Translations under genes and position numbers: made by a program
NCBI GenBank assembly: GCA_027575765.1
Contig: JANBPT010000886.1
Coordinates: 1-20,039 of the forward strand
Direction of reading: 5' to 3'
DNA length: 20,039 bases
Origin: Tieghemiomyces parasiticus
Taxonomy: Eukaryota; Kickxellomycota; Dimargaritomycetes; Dimargaritales; Dimargaritaceae
Shown: piece by piece, positions 10,583-19,979 of the stretch
How the letters are laid out: every line of letters starts with the position of its first letter
Numbering within the stretch: the first letter of the stretch is position 1
Notes under the pieces: model-generated
Databases searched by the model: none
Seen by the model: only the letters and a program-made list of their open reading frames with translations
Told to the model about the DNA's origin: nothing

Positions 10583-11895
10583 GGCCGGCACGGTAGGAAA
10601 GAGGGCTAGAGTGCGCTGTGCAGGGGTGGCGGCGGCCGAGAGGGTCAATTGAGCCGAGTTGGAGAGAGGAAGGTAGGAAAGTGGAGCGGATGGAAAACAG
10701 TATGCAGAGGGCGGAGCTTTACGCTCTAATGCACAGGTGAAGGCTGGGAGGCTTGAGCACTAAGCCGGTGAAAAAAGTGCGGATTATGAGTACCCTGGAG
10801 GGCAGTTTGGAGGAGCTAGAGGTATCAAGGCCGAGACGACAATAGCGAGGGGGGGTGTCGGGTAACGAGTAAAGTTGCCACGCAATAGGGTAAAGGGAAG
10901 GACCAATATATGGGGGCCACACGGGACGTAACACGGTTTGGGGCCTTTGGGGCGGCTGCTAATGTGTGGAAGAGGACTCGGTTAGGTGCAGCAGACAGGC
11001 GTGAAGGGAGGCGACGGCGGAGTGTACCAGGAGGAGGATGGGTTTATTTAATGTGCCTTGTGTGTGACACTTGACGTAGAGGCAGCTAATTTAAAGAAGG
11101 GTAAAAAGGGAGGCCCCGAGGGGGGGGGCAGCGAAGGAAGTGAATATCATCGTGATAATCAAGTACGAGGCAAACTCGGCGAGGCTGGGAGGGGGTTGGG
11201 GTTTGGGGTCAAGGTCACCCCGTAGACAGCACCAACGTCGTCAATCTGAAGCGAGCGGGCTCCAGGGTCGAGGTGGACGCGGGGCAAAACTGGTAACAAA
11301 ATCATGGCTTTTATTTTGCTGCCACTTCACTGTAGGTGGGCGGCGGCTAATGCCCCTATATAATGGGGGGGGATAGATACAATCAATAGCGGGCTAGAGT
11401 TCCCTGCCCACCGCCTCCCTGTCGTGGTTGTCATAGGAGTAGTCGCCTGTGGTGTTCCCATGGTCAAGGGGATCGTCCTCACCAAGCTGGGGATCCTCTC
11501 GCCATTGGGTGTCGGGGTCAGTTGGTGGTTGCAGTACCTGACCTCTGGCATTGGAGCAGGGATCACCAAACAGAGGGCCAAGTTGACACTCAAGGTCTCC
11601 CACAATTATTGTGGGAAGGCGGAGGGAGGTATAAAAAGGGAGGTCACTGTCTGTGTGGTTTCCCCGTTGATAGCCAGCTCAACGGCGAGATACCTAACGA
11701 CTTCACAGTCTAGTTTGGGTTTAAGAGAGATTTTAATGAAGATATCTAAGGGCGGATTCGAAGTAATAGTTTGTAAGAGCGAAAATAAGTTGGTATCATT
11801 TAAGGGTGCCAACTATGGCTTCCTTACATAATGACCAGGATGGCAATGAGAACGAGCTAGTGATGATACTGTCATGAGGGCCTAGCAGGCGGAGG
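10583..11895. other. Intergenic region upstream of the kelch-BTB gene
   Basis: Read on the minus strand, the first about 100 nt upstream of the kelch-BTB start are pyrimidine-rich and lack any ATG, which fits a 5' leader. The rest contains no recognisable gene. One plus-strand ATG frame at 11460-11831 (123 codons) has no family match that I can see and crosses a perfect hairpin at 11598-11616. Several G-runs occur (for example near 11121). CpG is normal until about 11,895. Confidence 0.5.
11598..11616. repeat. Perfect hairpin, 9-bp arms
   Basis: TCCCACAAT and ATTGTGGGA are exact reverse complements separated by a single T, so the short palindrome could extrude as DNA or fold in RNA. It lies between annotated genes just left of the CpG-depleted block. 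No run of T follows that would suggest a terminator. Its function is unknown and it may be chance. Confidence 0.45.
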
Positions 11896-12314
11896 GCGAA
11901 ATAAGGGGGAAAACAAAGGACTTTGCTTATTAGTAAAATTTTATTTTCCTATGCCAATTGTGGTCACCTAGAACGACCTTACCACCATACACAAGGTGGC
12001 AGCCACCCACAACTTTTCCACACACCTGAACCACCTCCCATGCACCTAGCAACAACAATAGCTAATTACCCCGCCCACTTTCTATGATCCATTGCAGCCA
12101 CCTAGACCAGTCCTTTTGAATGACACTTGCTATACTTCCTTATGATTCCATTATTCTCTACACTAGCATCTACTGACAAGGTCAAGATGTAGGCTGTTGC
12201 CTTTTATAAGGCACCAAGTTAAGAGTGGTTATCCAGACCCTGGTGGGTCCTGTTCTATTGAAGCCCAATCAAAAAATACGTAAAAATAAGATAAAGATCA
12301 TGAGAATAAGGAAA

Positions 12315-12335
12315 TGTTGGCTTATATAGCCAACA
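12315..12335. repeat. Perfect hairpin, 8-bp arms, inside the CpG-depleted block
   Basis: TGTTGGCT and AGCCAACA are exact reverse complements around a TATAT loop. TGTTGG...CCAACA resembles the inverted ends of many Copia-type LTRs, but the arms are only 5 nt apart and no paired LTR was found, so that reading is weak. Confidence 0.35.
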
Positions 12336-13167
12336 CTTGTGTGCTAGGGGGTTGCTTGAATGGTTGTCTGGGTTGTAAATGGGTGTAGTGTGGAAGGGAG
12401 GTTCCTGGTCTAGTGTGGGACCTCATTGTGGTGGTGGAGGATTGGCCATCACTGGTTTGGGCACCAACATTAAGCTTCAATAAGGATTAACCAACACCTT
12501 GTTGTTGTCCAGGACCCCAAAGAGTGGTTTATTAGATGAAGTGTAAGGTTAGATAAAAGATAAGGTTGAGGAGACCTTAGTATTGTTCATTTGGCTTGTA
12601 TAACTGGGAGACGTGCATGAGATGGAGTTCTGGTGATTAGTCATAAATGGTTTTGTGAGTCACTTGGTTTGGCCAATTGGCATTGCTAGGGGGTTGCAGT
12701 CATATCTGCATGGCATTACCATGGCTTACAGGAGTCCTGTAAATGTCAGCTTTTTGGATGCCAGCACTCCCTTTAATTGCTTACTAGTTTTCAGATCACA
12801 TTTAGACCTACCACACTAGGCCCAGTTACAAGCAGCAGGGGGGGGGGGTAATTACATGGGCTCCTCAGGCTCTGTGGTATGTATGGGCAGCTATTAAAAG
12901 GCTAGCCTATAGACACTTTTTATGAGGTCAATTATGGTCACCTGGGCAGATTGTGAGGCTAGGAGCAGAGAGCTGTAGAGTGGAACAACACATTGTGGGG
13001 GCCAGACTGGTGAGAAAACATTGGGAAATGGCTGTCATAATGATGGAAAGGAAGGATAATCACCTTGGCTATATTCCTGCTAATTGGGAAACAATATTAC
13101 ATCCTTATTCCCAAATAATAACATAACAATATATTGGCATGGCTGCACTTTAGTGTGGCCTACTAGT

Positions 13168-13350
13168 ATTATACTCAGCAGGGCTAATCACCCTGCCCAT
13201 CCCACCCTTATTTTTCTCCTGCAAAGCAATGATGAAGAGGCCTGCATGTGGGGCAGACTTTCACCACTATATGTGTTCTTACTTGTAAATTTATTCATAA
13301 AATCGTGTGATTAAAGACAATACACCTAGGTTAGCCCTGCTGAGTATAAT
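13168..13350. repeat. 183-bp unit bounded by 20-bp perfect inverted repeats, MITE-like
   Basis: The left arm at 13168-13187 (ATTATACTCAGCAGGGCTAA) and the right arm at 13331-13350 are exact reverse complements over 20 nt. The enclosed sequence is AT-rich and has no open frame of note. Size, perfect termini and lack of coding capacity fit a small non-autonomous DNA transposon (MITE). No clear target-site duplication is seen: the bases just outside (CTAGT on the left, GTTGG on the right) do not match. The CAGGG...CCCTG core of the arms is reminiscent of hAT-type ends, but family assignment is speculative. A perfect 20-bp match this close is unlikely by chance. Confidence 0.5.
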
Positions 13351-14550
13351 GTTGGTTGTGGTAGGTGAAATGCTATGGGAAAAATAGAGTTTATTGAGGA
13401 GAAAGCAAGTGTAGAAAAGTAGTGATATTATTTTGCAAGTGGTGTGATGCGTGCCTTACAAGTTGAATAGTGATTGGCTGTGCATTTGTGGTAGGTGTGA
13501 GTGCGCTTAGTGAGTTCTTGGCTGTGTGTCTTGCAAGGACATGTAAGTGAGTCATTTGGGGAGTGAGGTTAATCTGAGGCATACAGGTGGGCATCTTTGT
13601 GCAGCAAGGATATAGGTCAATACAGGAGGTATTCAGAGGCTTAGCACCTCTTTCAAGTACCACAGTGGTAACTGTGATGCAACTATCAAATCACTATTAC
13701 TCCATTTTATAATTTGCTTCCCATTATATAGTTAAGCATTTCCCAAGTCCCTAAATAAACAGCTTGTTCCAATACATATCTAACAAAATGTTACACTGAG
13801 CACCCTCCCTGTCATCCAAGTGAGAACTAGAGTGGAAGGGAGTGATAGAGGAGGGGGGTGGGGCAGAAGAGAGCAACTCTAAATCATTCATGGTCATGGC
13901 AGTATACTCAGGTGCATAGTACTTTGGCAAGGTATGTTACTAACCAGTGCCCAGTGAAGTCCATCATGGTGGAGAGCTTGGCACCACTAATGGCCTCCCA
14001 GCCTACACCTTCCTGGGCCCTGCCACTGGCAAGCGTACAAAGGACGCAATCCCACTTACTTCCCAAATAAAGTATGGGGAGGGCAACCACCCCCTGGCCT
14101 TATTAAGGAATTATTATATCTGTCCAAAGTCTCCACCTCTTCCTACTCTAGGTATGGGCAAAAATTAAGCCCTTTTAGGTGGCCAGTCTGTCAAAGATGG
14201 AGTCAGGGATTTCTATTAGGAAAGAAAGCAGAGACTGTCAAGCAGGTTAATGCTTTCCCATTGCAATACTTGGTCAAACTTTACTTAAAAGGTACCAATG
14301 CTATCCAATGAAGCCAACCTGCCCTGGAGAAATTCTTGGTCATTGTTGCCAGCATTTTGTCTGTGGATCTTTAATGCGCCATGATAATCAGAGCATTATT
14401 TAATGCACTTGGCTTGCTGCCACTTGGATGGTAGAATATGGCCCAAGGAGGCGGCACCAAAAGTGCAAGTAAGATATCTATGATGCTGGCTACACCTGGC
14501 CACATGATCATCCCATGTGCCCACCTCCCAATTGGGTACAGTTGGTTACA

Positions 14551-16872
14551 TTATGCTTGGCGCTTCCAACCATCATCATCTTGATTCCGATTAAACCCAA
14601 CTCGACCCGGCCCCATTTGACAGGTCAGCCAAGTATAATGGTTGTAGAAACTCATTGCAAGTGCTATCAAGTCCCCCAACATGCATCACCTCCTGTAACC
14701 TTCCCAATAGCTGAGGGGTCTTAGTGCCGGACTTCCTTTTTTGTAGTGACTCTAGAGGCTATAGGTCAGGTTTATGGTTGCATTGCATAGCTATGGGCTC
14801 TATTTACCAGTCGGAGCAATCTTTTGGGCACCAGCAAGGCTGGGAAAATCGGGGATACCTATCCTATGTGCATGGCAACTACCCTCAGGTGCGTAAGCTG
14901 GAGCTACAAGATCAAACTATAGCTGCCCCCCTCGTGTGGATAGTATGGGCCTTGCAGCGTTTTGCACTGAACGGTATTGGTACCCCACGGAACAGGACCG
15001 CTATCCGGTGAGGGTGTGCCCCCACAATGTAGTGCCGCTTCATTTTGGCTAGCCTACCATGTTGCTCACAGCGAGAGAGGGAGAGAGAGAAAGGCGGGCG
15101 ATCTCTACCGACGGTTATGGCAAGACGATGGAGACCATCCTTATTTGTCTGGGGCACCCCGCCCCCTTTTCTCTTGTTAGGTGTGCCCTTGAAATTGTTT
15201 AAGGAGGGGTGCAATCGCGGAGAGATTAGGCTTCCGAAGCACCTTCGTCTCTAATTAAATGTCCAATGTAAAAGTTTCCTGGCCCGAGGTATTGGGAAGG
15301 ACTCAGCTCGCATACCCAGCTACCATGTAGTCCAACCACCCCACGCCTTCCCATGCGATCAGCGCCATTACTGCCGCTCACCTAGCACACCAACCGCCCG
15401 CATCACTCTCCCATGCATGCGCGCAGGCTTGCCATGGCCACTTCTCACCGCTTCTCACAGCCAGGCAGCCAGCCATTCCATGGGAGCCTGGGACTGTCAT
15501 TGGATCCTGCACATATCGGCGGCTTGTAAACTTTTATTAAACAACCAGGGATGAGAGGGGCGCGGCAAAGGGAGTGGAAGGCGGCGAACAAATAAATAGG
15601 CTAGGATCCAAACAACAGTTGTCTCGTCCTGCCCTCTCCGTGCGTCCCAGCCGGCTGACGAACCCGGCCCGCAGGTTGGCCCCCTTCAGCATCAGCAGGG
15701 AATGTTCTTATGCGGCAGTTGCCATGTGGACCGTTCCCCCAGCGCTACGAAACCTGCTGGGTGCATGGTGACCATCGGCCCCACTCTCTACCCTAGGCCG
15801 GCTCCCCTTTCAAGGCGCCCTGCCGGGCAGAGCCTCAGCGCCCGACCACCTCAGCTTGACTGATAACCTGATACCATTGCTGCGCCCTCAGTCCGCCAAG
15901 CCGCGTCTAGTCCATGTATTACCCCTCTCGTCACTCATGCAGCATAGTCAATCAAAACACCCTCAGCTCAAAGGGGCGCCCAGTAAAAGGAGACGGTCGT
16001 CACGACCGCACCCACTCTCACCGAGACCACGTTGCAGCCGGAGTATGCGCAGACGGTTCCTGAGAGGGAATATCGTATATACTACTGGTGCGCATCGAGA
16101 GAGTTCTCGATGCACATGTGGCTGGCGCTGCCGCACACCACCCGGATGGCTGGTCTTGGGGGGGGTTAGGCACTCCCCTGCCCCCTTCCACCTTCCAAAG
16201 CACCACAACGGGTCACCGGTCGCTCTCTCGATCATCACCTTTGCGGCACTACAATTAGCCAAAGAGGCCCAAAACGGCGCCCAGCCCGCCTAGCATGCTG
16301 GGGCCCGCCATTCGGTCCCAGCTATAGACGATATTACCTCCCACCTCTGGTTTACTGCGAGTCTCAGGCCATAGCTGACCCGAACGGTCCTCTCCTGAAC
16401 TATGATCATACTTGTGGTGCAGACGGCCAGCTTAAACTTTGCAGACGATTCAATCCCCCCTCTATCTCTCCCCTTACCCTCCCCCCTGATTTCCTACCAC
16501 TGCTCTCCCCCGCGTAGCCAAAGCGGCCCTTCAGCCCACGTCGTCGCTCCAGTGCTTGCCTGCTTCCGGTACCGACTTCCTGCCCGGTGCACCAGCTCCC
16601 ACGCAGTTTTTTTGCGACCGCCCCGTGCTCCCTACACCTTTGATAACTAACCACTCCGACTCCCCAGCCCTCCTCCCAGAACTAATCAGCTCTGCTCATC
16701 ATCCCTCAGGTCTTTCTACCCTCACTGCATCCCCACCACAACATCCTCATCGTACCCGCCTGCCACTAATCCCGTCTTTCCTGTTCACCCTCGCTCCCGC
16801 TGCCCGCCATCCGCTGTCCCCTACCTCTTCTTTACCCACACTCATCCCCTCCAAACCCCGCACGATTTCACT
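14551..16872. other. Intergenic region and pyrimidine-rich leader of the septin gene
   Basis: CpG returns to normal frequency from about 14,559. I recognise no gene. A GA-rich microsatellite lies at about 15071-15092. A 9-bp perfect hairpin is at 16092-16113. From 16405 to 16872 there is no ATG on the plus strand and the sequence is strongly C/T-rich, which fits the promoter and 5' leader of the septin gene that starts at 16873. Confidence 0.55.
16092..16113. repeat. Perfect hairpin, 9-bp arms, 4-nt loop
   Basis: GCATCGAGA and TCTCGATGC are exact reverse complements around GAGT. Three more base pairs (GTG/CAC) can form beyond a 2-nt bulge. No flanking tRNA arms or terminator make it a recognisable RNA gene. 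It may be a chance or regulatory structure about 760 nt upstream of the septin start. Confidence 0.4.
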
Positions 16873-18327
16873 ATGCATCCGACCGGCGGCATTGGTATTG
16901 CTAACCTGCCCAACCAGCGTCACAAGATCGTGACCAAGAAGGGGACCAACTTCACCTTGATGGTTGTCGGTAGGTCATTGTTCCCATACCAACACATCGT
17001 CTCCGCTAGTGCCAGGCCATGGCTTGATGGCTGTTCAGGCCAGGTGGCACCTCGTCGCCGCCGAAACATACCAATTCCAGTGGTCGAGGCGCGTCGGGGA
17101 TCCTCCACCTCCCCGACTGTTGCATCTCGGGATACCGTCGGTGAGGTGGACCGCCGCGGTAGTACACCGGTTCGCTTACCTGCACCAGAACACTCGCCTC
17201 GTCTCTCCAGTATCCCACCTACTAACCCCACACTGTTCCTGGCTTTCTTGTCCATTACCCCCACCTAAACACCATCAGGCGAGTCCGGTCTCGGCAAGAC
17301 CACCTTTGTCAATACCATGTTCACCACGTCCATTGTTGACCCCAAGGACCCTGCCGCCCGGGCCAAGAAGCAGACCGAACGGACGGTCGACATCAACGTA
17401 ACTAAGGCCGAAGTCGAGGAGAAGATGTTCAACGTTAAGCTGAGCGTGGTGGATACCCCCGGGTTCGGTGACTTCGTTGACAACTCGGAGTGCTGGTTAC
17501 CGGTGGTGGACTTCATTGAAAACCAGTACGAGTCGTACTTGCGCCAGGAGCAGCAGCCGTCACGCAAGGGCATCGTTGACATGCGTGTGCACGCCTGCCT
17601 CTACTTCATCCGCCCCACGGGCCACACCCTGAAGCCCCTCGACGTGCTGGCCATGAAGGCCATCGGCTCTCGTGTCAACCTAATCCCGGTGGTTGCCAAG
17701 GCCGATACCCTGTCCCCGGCTGCCCTCAAACAGTTCAAGCGGCGCGTCCTGGAGGTGATCGCGGCTCAGAACATCAACATTTACGTGCCGCCGGTCGAGA
17801 GTGAAGACGAAGAGACCACTGGACGCAACAAGGACACCGTAGCGGCATGCCCGTACGCCATCATTGGCAGCGTCAACGAGGTGATGACCCCGGACGGCCG
17901 TACTGTAATTGGCCGCCAGTACCCGTGGGGCGTGGCCGAGGTGGAGAACGAAGAACACTGCGACTTCAAGAAGCTGCGTCGCCTCCTGATCCGTACCCAC
18001 ATGCTCGATTTGGTCTCGACCACCGAGGAGGTCCACTACGACAAGTACCGCTCGCAGCAGATGAAGACCCGCAAGTTTGGCGAGGCCAAGCCCAAGAAGA
18101 ACGACAACAAGGCCTTCAAGGATGAAGAAGAGGCTCTCCGCAAGCGATTCACCGAACAAGTCAAGATGGAGGAGAACCGTTTCCGTCAGTGGGAGCAGAG
18201 CCTGATTTCCGAACGTGACCGGCTCAACAAGGACCTCGAGGCCGAACATTCCCTCGTCAAGCAGTTGGAGGGCGAAATTGAGAACCTGCAAACCGCCAAC
18301 TCGCCCAAGCAGTTCTTCAAGAGATAG
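16873..18327 (+). CDS. CDC12: Septin, Cdc12 class (two exons)
   Basis: A GTP-binding septin that assembles with other septins into filaments and rings at the cell cortex and division sites. Exon 1 is 16873-16969 and exon 2 is 17279-18327. The join gives 381 aa, close to the 407 of yeast Cdc12. The N-terminus GIANLPNQRHKIV matches the GISNLPNQRYKIV type typical of Cdc12. The P-loop GESGLGKT is at 33-40, a switch-I threonine (ERTVDI, Thr68) is retained, DTPGFGD is at 91-97, and AKAD (172-175) is the G4 guanine-specificity motif. The septin unique element follows from YPWG at 247-250 (DFKKLRRLLIRTHMLDL). The last about 70 residues are a charged heptad-like coiled coil (FRQWEQ..ERDRLNKDLEAE). The start is the first ATG after a 468-nt ATG-free pyrimidine-rich leader. 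The intron falls inside the first glycine codon of the P-loop, so a scan of single open frames finds only exon 2 from Met46 and misses the GTP-binding loop. Confidence 0.95.
16970..17278 (+). other. Spliceosomal intron of the septin gene
   Basis: The 309-nt phase-1 intron begins GTAGGT and ends ATCAG. A perfect TACTAAC branch site is at 17220-17226, its branch adenine 53 nt before the 3' splice site. Removing the intron restores the P-loop glycine codon (G|GC) and the frame into ESGLGKT. The in-intron frames have stops or are septin-unlike, so retention would disrupt the GTPase domain. Confidence 0.93.
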
Positions 18328-18969
18328 GCTTGGGACCATGTTTGCTTCGTAACTGTCTTCTGATGACGGCGGGGGCTTTTACTACATACACACAATCTCT
18401 CTCCCTCTCTCCCCCACCTTCCCATTACTATTGCTACCGTTCTCCCACCTCGTAACGAGAAGTGACAGTCTCTTTTTCCATGTCTACCTTCTGCACCTCG
18501 CTCGCCATGTCTTGCGTAAAGGCGCTCTACAATGACTAGTTTCTCTCATTTCTTTAGCCCTATTCTTCCACCTTTTACCCTGAACTATTCTACTTTTCTT
18601 TTTAATGACCCACGAGCCACGCCGTTTGCCTTCATAAACCTCATACCATACCTAAGCTAAGATGTACACCCACCCACAGCCCTTGGCATTGGCTGTAGGC
18701 GCGAGCTTCTGCATTGTTCGTTAAGAGCAGCTCTCGAATATAAAGTACCACAATTAACGCTATGCCTCCCCGCGCCCACCACGAACTTTATCTGCGGTTA
18801 CACAGTGAAGACGTACCTCTTTGACTGCGTCTTACTCGACTAGGCGTGAAGCGGTAGCATACTAAGCACGGGTCAGAACACCCAATAATATGGAATTACT
18901 TTAATACTCATAATGTACACCAAGGCCAGCAAGACCTCCACCGCCGCCTATAGACACATGCCATAGAAA
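18328..18969. other. Convergent intergenic region between septin and PIG-Y-like genes
   Basis: About 640 nt between two converging stop codons, so it should hold both 3' UTRs. The septin side is C/T-rich with a CT microsatellite near 18399-18415. No canonical AATAAA is obvious. No coding frame or RNA gene is recognised. Confidence 0.6.
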
Positions 18970-19815
18970 TCAATTATGCCTAAAAATCTTCATGCCCAAC
19001 CAATTCCAAATGACAGTATAGAAAGCCACGGTCAACGTCAAAGGCGCCAAAAGACAGTAATACTGGTCATCTCTCACAGCATCCAAAAACCGGTTACCCG
19101 TAACGGGCAAGACCTTGGACACCATGGTGGTATACACCCCCACGGCGAACACCACAAACGTCACGACCAGCAGCACGTAGCCCCACGCCTTGGTTGTATC
19201 AGGGTGCGAATCGTCTGCTAGGGGTAGACTCTTGCGCCGGGTGTAATACGGTGCCGCATAGAAATCCGGTGGAAGAATCGGCGGTGAGAAGAGCCCGCTT
19301 GGGAACGAGGCCAGGTGGTCGGGGGCTGAAAACGACCGCGCAATAAACGGTGGGACTTCGTCACTGCCTGTGGCCGTGGTGGCCAAAGTGGGCGTCCCGT
19401 CGGTAGAATTGCCACCACCTTCTGCCGCAACTACTGCTGCGGTGGTGCTGGTGGCTTCGTTAACATAACCCGGTCCGTGTCCGTGCGGACTACCGCTACC
19501 AGCACATACACCGTACACCGGCGTCTCCCCATTATGTAGACTAGCCCGGACTGACGGCGGTAACGTATGGGCCATACATGACGCCGGCGGATTCAGGGCA
19601 GCGGATCTGCTATCAACGTCGGTCGACTGGTGACCGCGACGCGAAAGGCGAGGGGCAGGCTGGGTTTCCTGACGGTGACGAGAGCGCAGGGTGGCAATCG
19701 TCAGTCGGCCATTGGGCGACAATACTCGGGATGCTGTGCCCGACTCCGACGTTTCGCAGCCTCTTTTAGAGGACGGGACTCTAAGAGTGTCTCGGTTCGG
19801 ATCGGTGGAGGTCAT
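18970..19815 (-). CDS. PIG-Y/Eri1-like subunit of the GPI-GlcNAc transferase, with long N-terminal extension
   Basis: A likely ER-membrane subunit of the complex that transfers GlcNAc to phosphatidylinositol, the first step of GPI anchor synthesis. In budding yeast the counterpart Eri1 links this complex to Ras2. The 281-aa product has about 205 residues of low-complexity Ser/Thr/Pro/Gly sequence. Two hydrophobic helices follow, at about 208-231 (WGYVLLVVTFVVFAVGVY) and 251-273. The C-terminus WNWLGMKIFRHN closely resembles the WTWMGIKLFRHN end of human PIG-Y as I remember it, and the YYCLLAPLTL stretch before it also fits. Human PIG-Y is only 71 aa, so just the last about 75 residues correspond. 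The start is the ATG at 19815 (AAGATGACC); the frame extends six codons further to a TTG without another ATG. It converges with the septin gene and lies about 165 nt downstream of the tRNA 3' end. Without a search the assignment rests mainly on the C-terminal motif and the two-helix topology. Confidence 0.75.
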   Translation of the reverse strand: MTSTDPNRDTLRVPSSKRGCETSESGTASRVLSPNGRLTIATLRSRHRQETQPAPRLSRRGHQSTDVDSRSAALNPPASCMAHTLPPSVRASLHNGETPVYGVCAGSGSPHGHGPGYVNEATSTTAAVVAAEGGGNSTDGTPTLATTATGSDEVPPFIARSFSAPDHLASFPSGLFSPPILPPDFYAAPYYTRRKSLPLADDSHPDTTKAWGYVLLVVTFVVFAVGVYTTMVSKVLPVTGNRFLDAVRDDQYYCLLAPLTLTVAFYTVIWNWLGMKIFRHN

Positions 19816-19876
19816 CTTGAAGTTGGAATGCAAAAAAAGGTCATCAGGCTATGCAAAGTGTAGCTTTTCTTGTCAT
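19812..19876 (-). promoter_or_regulatory. Two chained upstream ORFs before the PIG-Y-like gene
   Basis: The first uORF (19876-19844) encodes MTRKATLCIA and its stop TGA overlaps the next start as TGATG. The second (19844-19812) encodes MTFFCIPTSR and its stop overlaps the main start as ATGA. Both are ten codons plus stop, and all three starts read ATGAC. No other ATG lies on this strand between 19877 and the tRNA terminator at about 19972, so a transcript starting there would present these uORFs first. If transcription starts inside 19816-19876, one or both would be absent. A role in coupled termination-reinitiation is inference. Confidence 0.45.
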
Positions 19877-19971
19877 GTTCGGTGATTCAGTTTCAGCTCT
19901 GTAAACAAAGCGCCAACGAAAGCTCCTGCTGCAAAGTGTAATTGCCTGTTGGATACACTCCAAAGTCCGGC

Positions 19972-19977
19972 AAAAAA
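19972..19977 (-). terminator. RNA polymerase III terminator of tRNA-Trp
   Basis: A run of six T on the minus strand begins 3 nt after the discriminator base of the tRNA, where a pol III terminator is expected. Confidence 0.8.
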
Positions 19978-19979
19978 TG

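Larger units (their letters stand above)
11900..14550. mobile_element. CpG-depleted block, probable decayed transposon or methylated repeat
   Basis: By eye I count only about a dozen CG dinucleotides in roughly 2.6 kb. One stretch of about 660 nt (12,601-13,260) has a single one. The coding and intergenic DNA on both sides has CG in nearly every line. TG and CA are abundant, the pattern expected from deamination of methylated CpG in silenced repeats. The block is AT-richer than its flanks and has no long open frame. It contains a MITE-like inverted repeat (13168-13350), a 14-nt direct repeat (12342-12355 and 12684-12697) and a related 15-mer pair (11955-11969 and 12929-12943, one transition apart). 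I could not identify a transposase, reverse transcriptase or integrase remnant, so 'mobile element' is inference from composition. The boundaries are approximate. Confidence 0.4.

Noticed and set aside
10583..10648. Kelch-BTB start 22 codons further upstream
   Set aside because: The codon at 10648 is TTG, not ATG. No ATG exists in that frame before the upstream stop.
12315..12471. Possible small Copia-type LTR (TGTTGG...CCAACA)
   Set aside because: No second copy, no primer-binding site and no pol remnant were found. The motif is too short to support an LTR.
15856..16293. 145-codon plus-strand frame
   Set aside because: It begins with TTG, is Arg/Pro/Ser-rich without a family pattern, and spans a hairpin. 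It is probably non-coding.
17680..18339. 219-codon open frame antisense to the septin
   Set aside because: It is a shadow of the septin coding frame with no independent start context or recognisable domain.
19816..19833. PIG-Y-like start six codons further upstream
   Set aside because: The codon at 19833 is TTG. The first in-frame ATG is at 19815 in good context.
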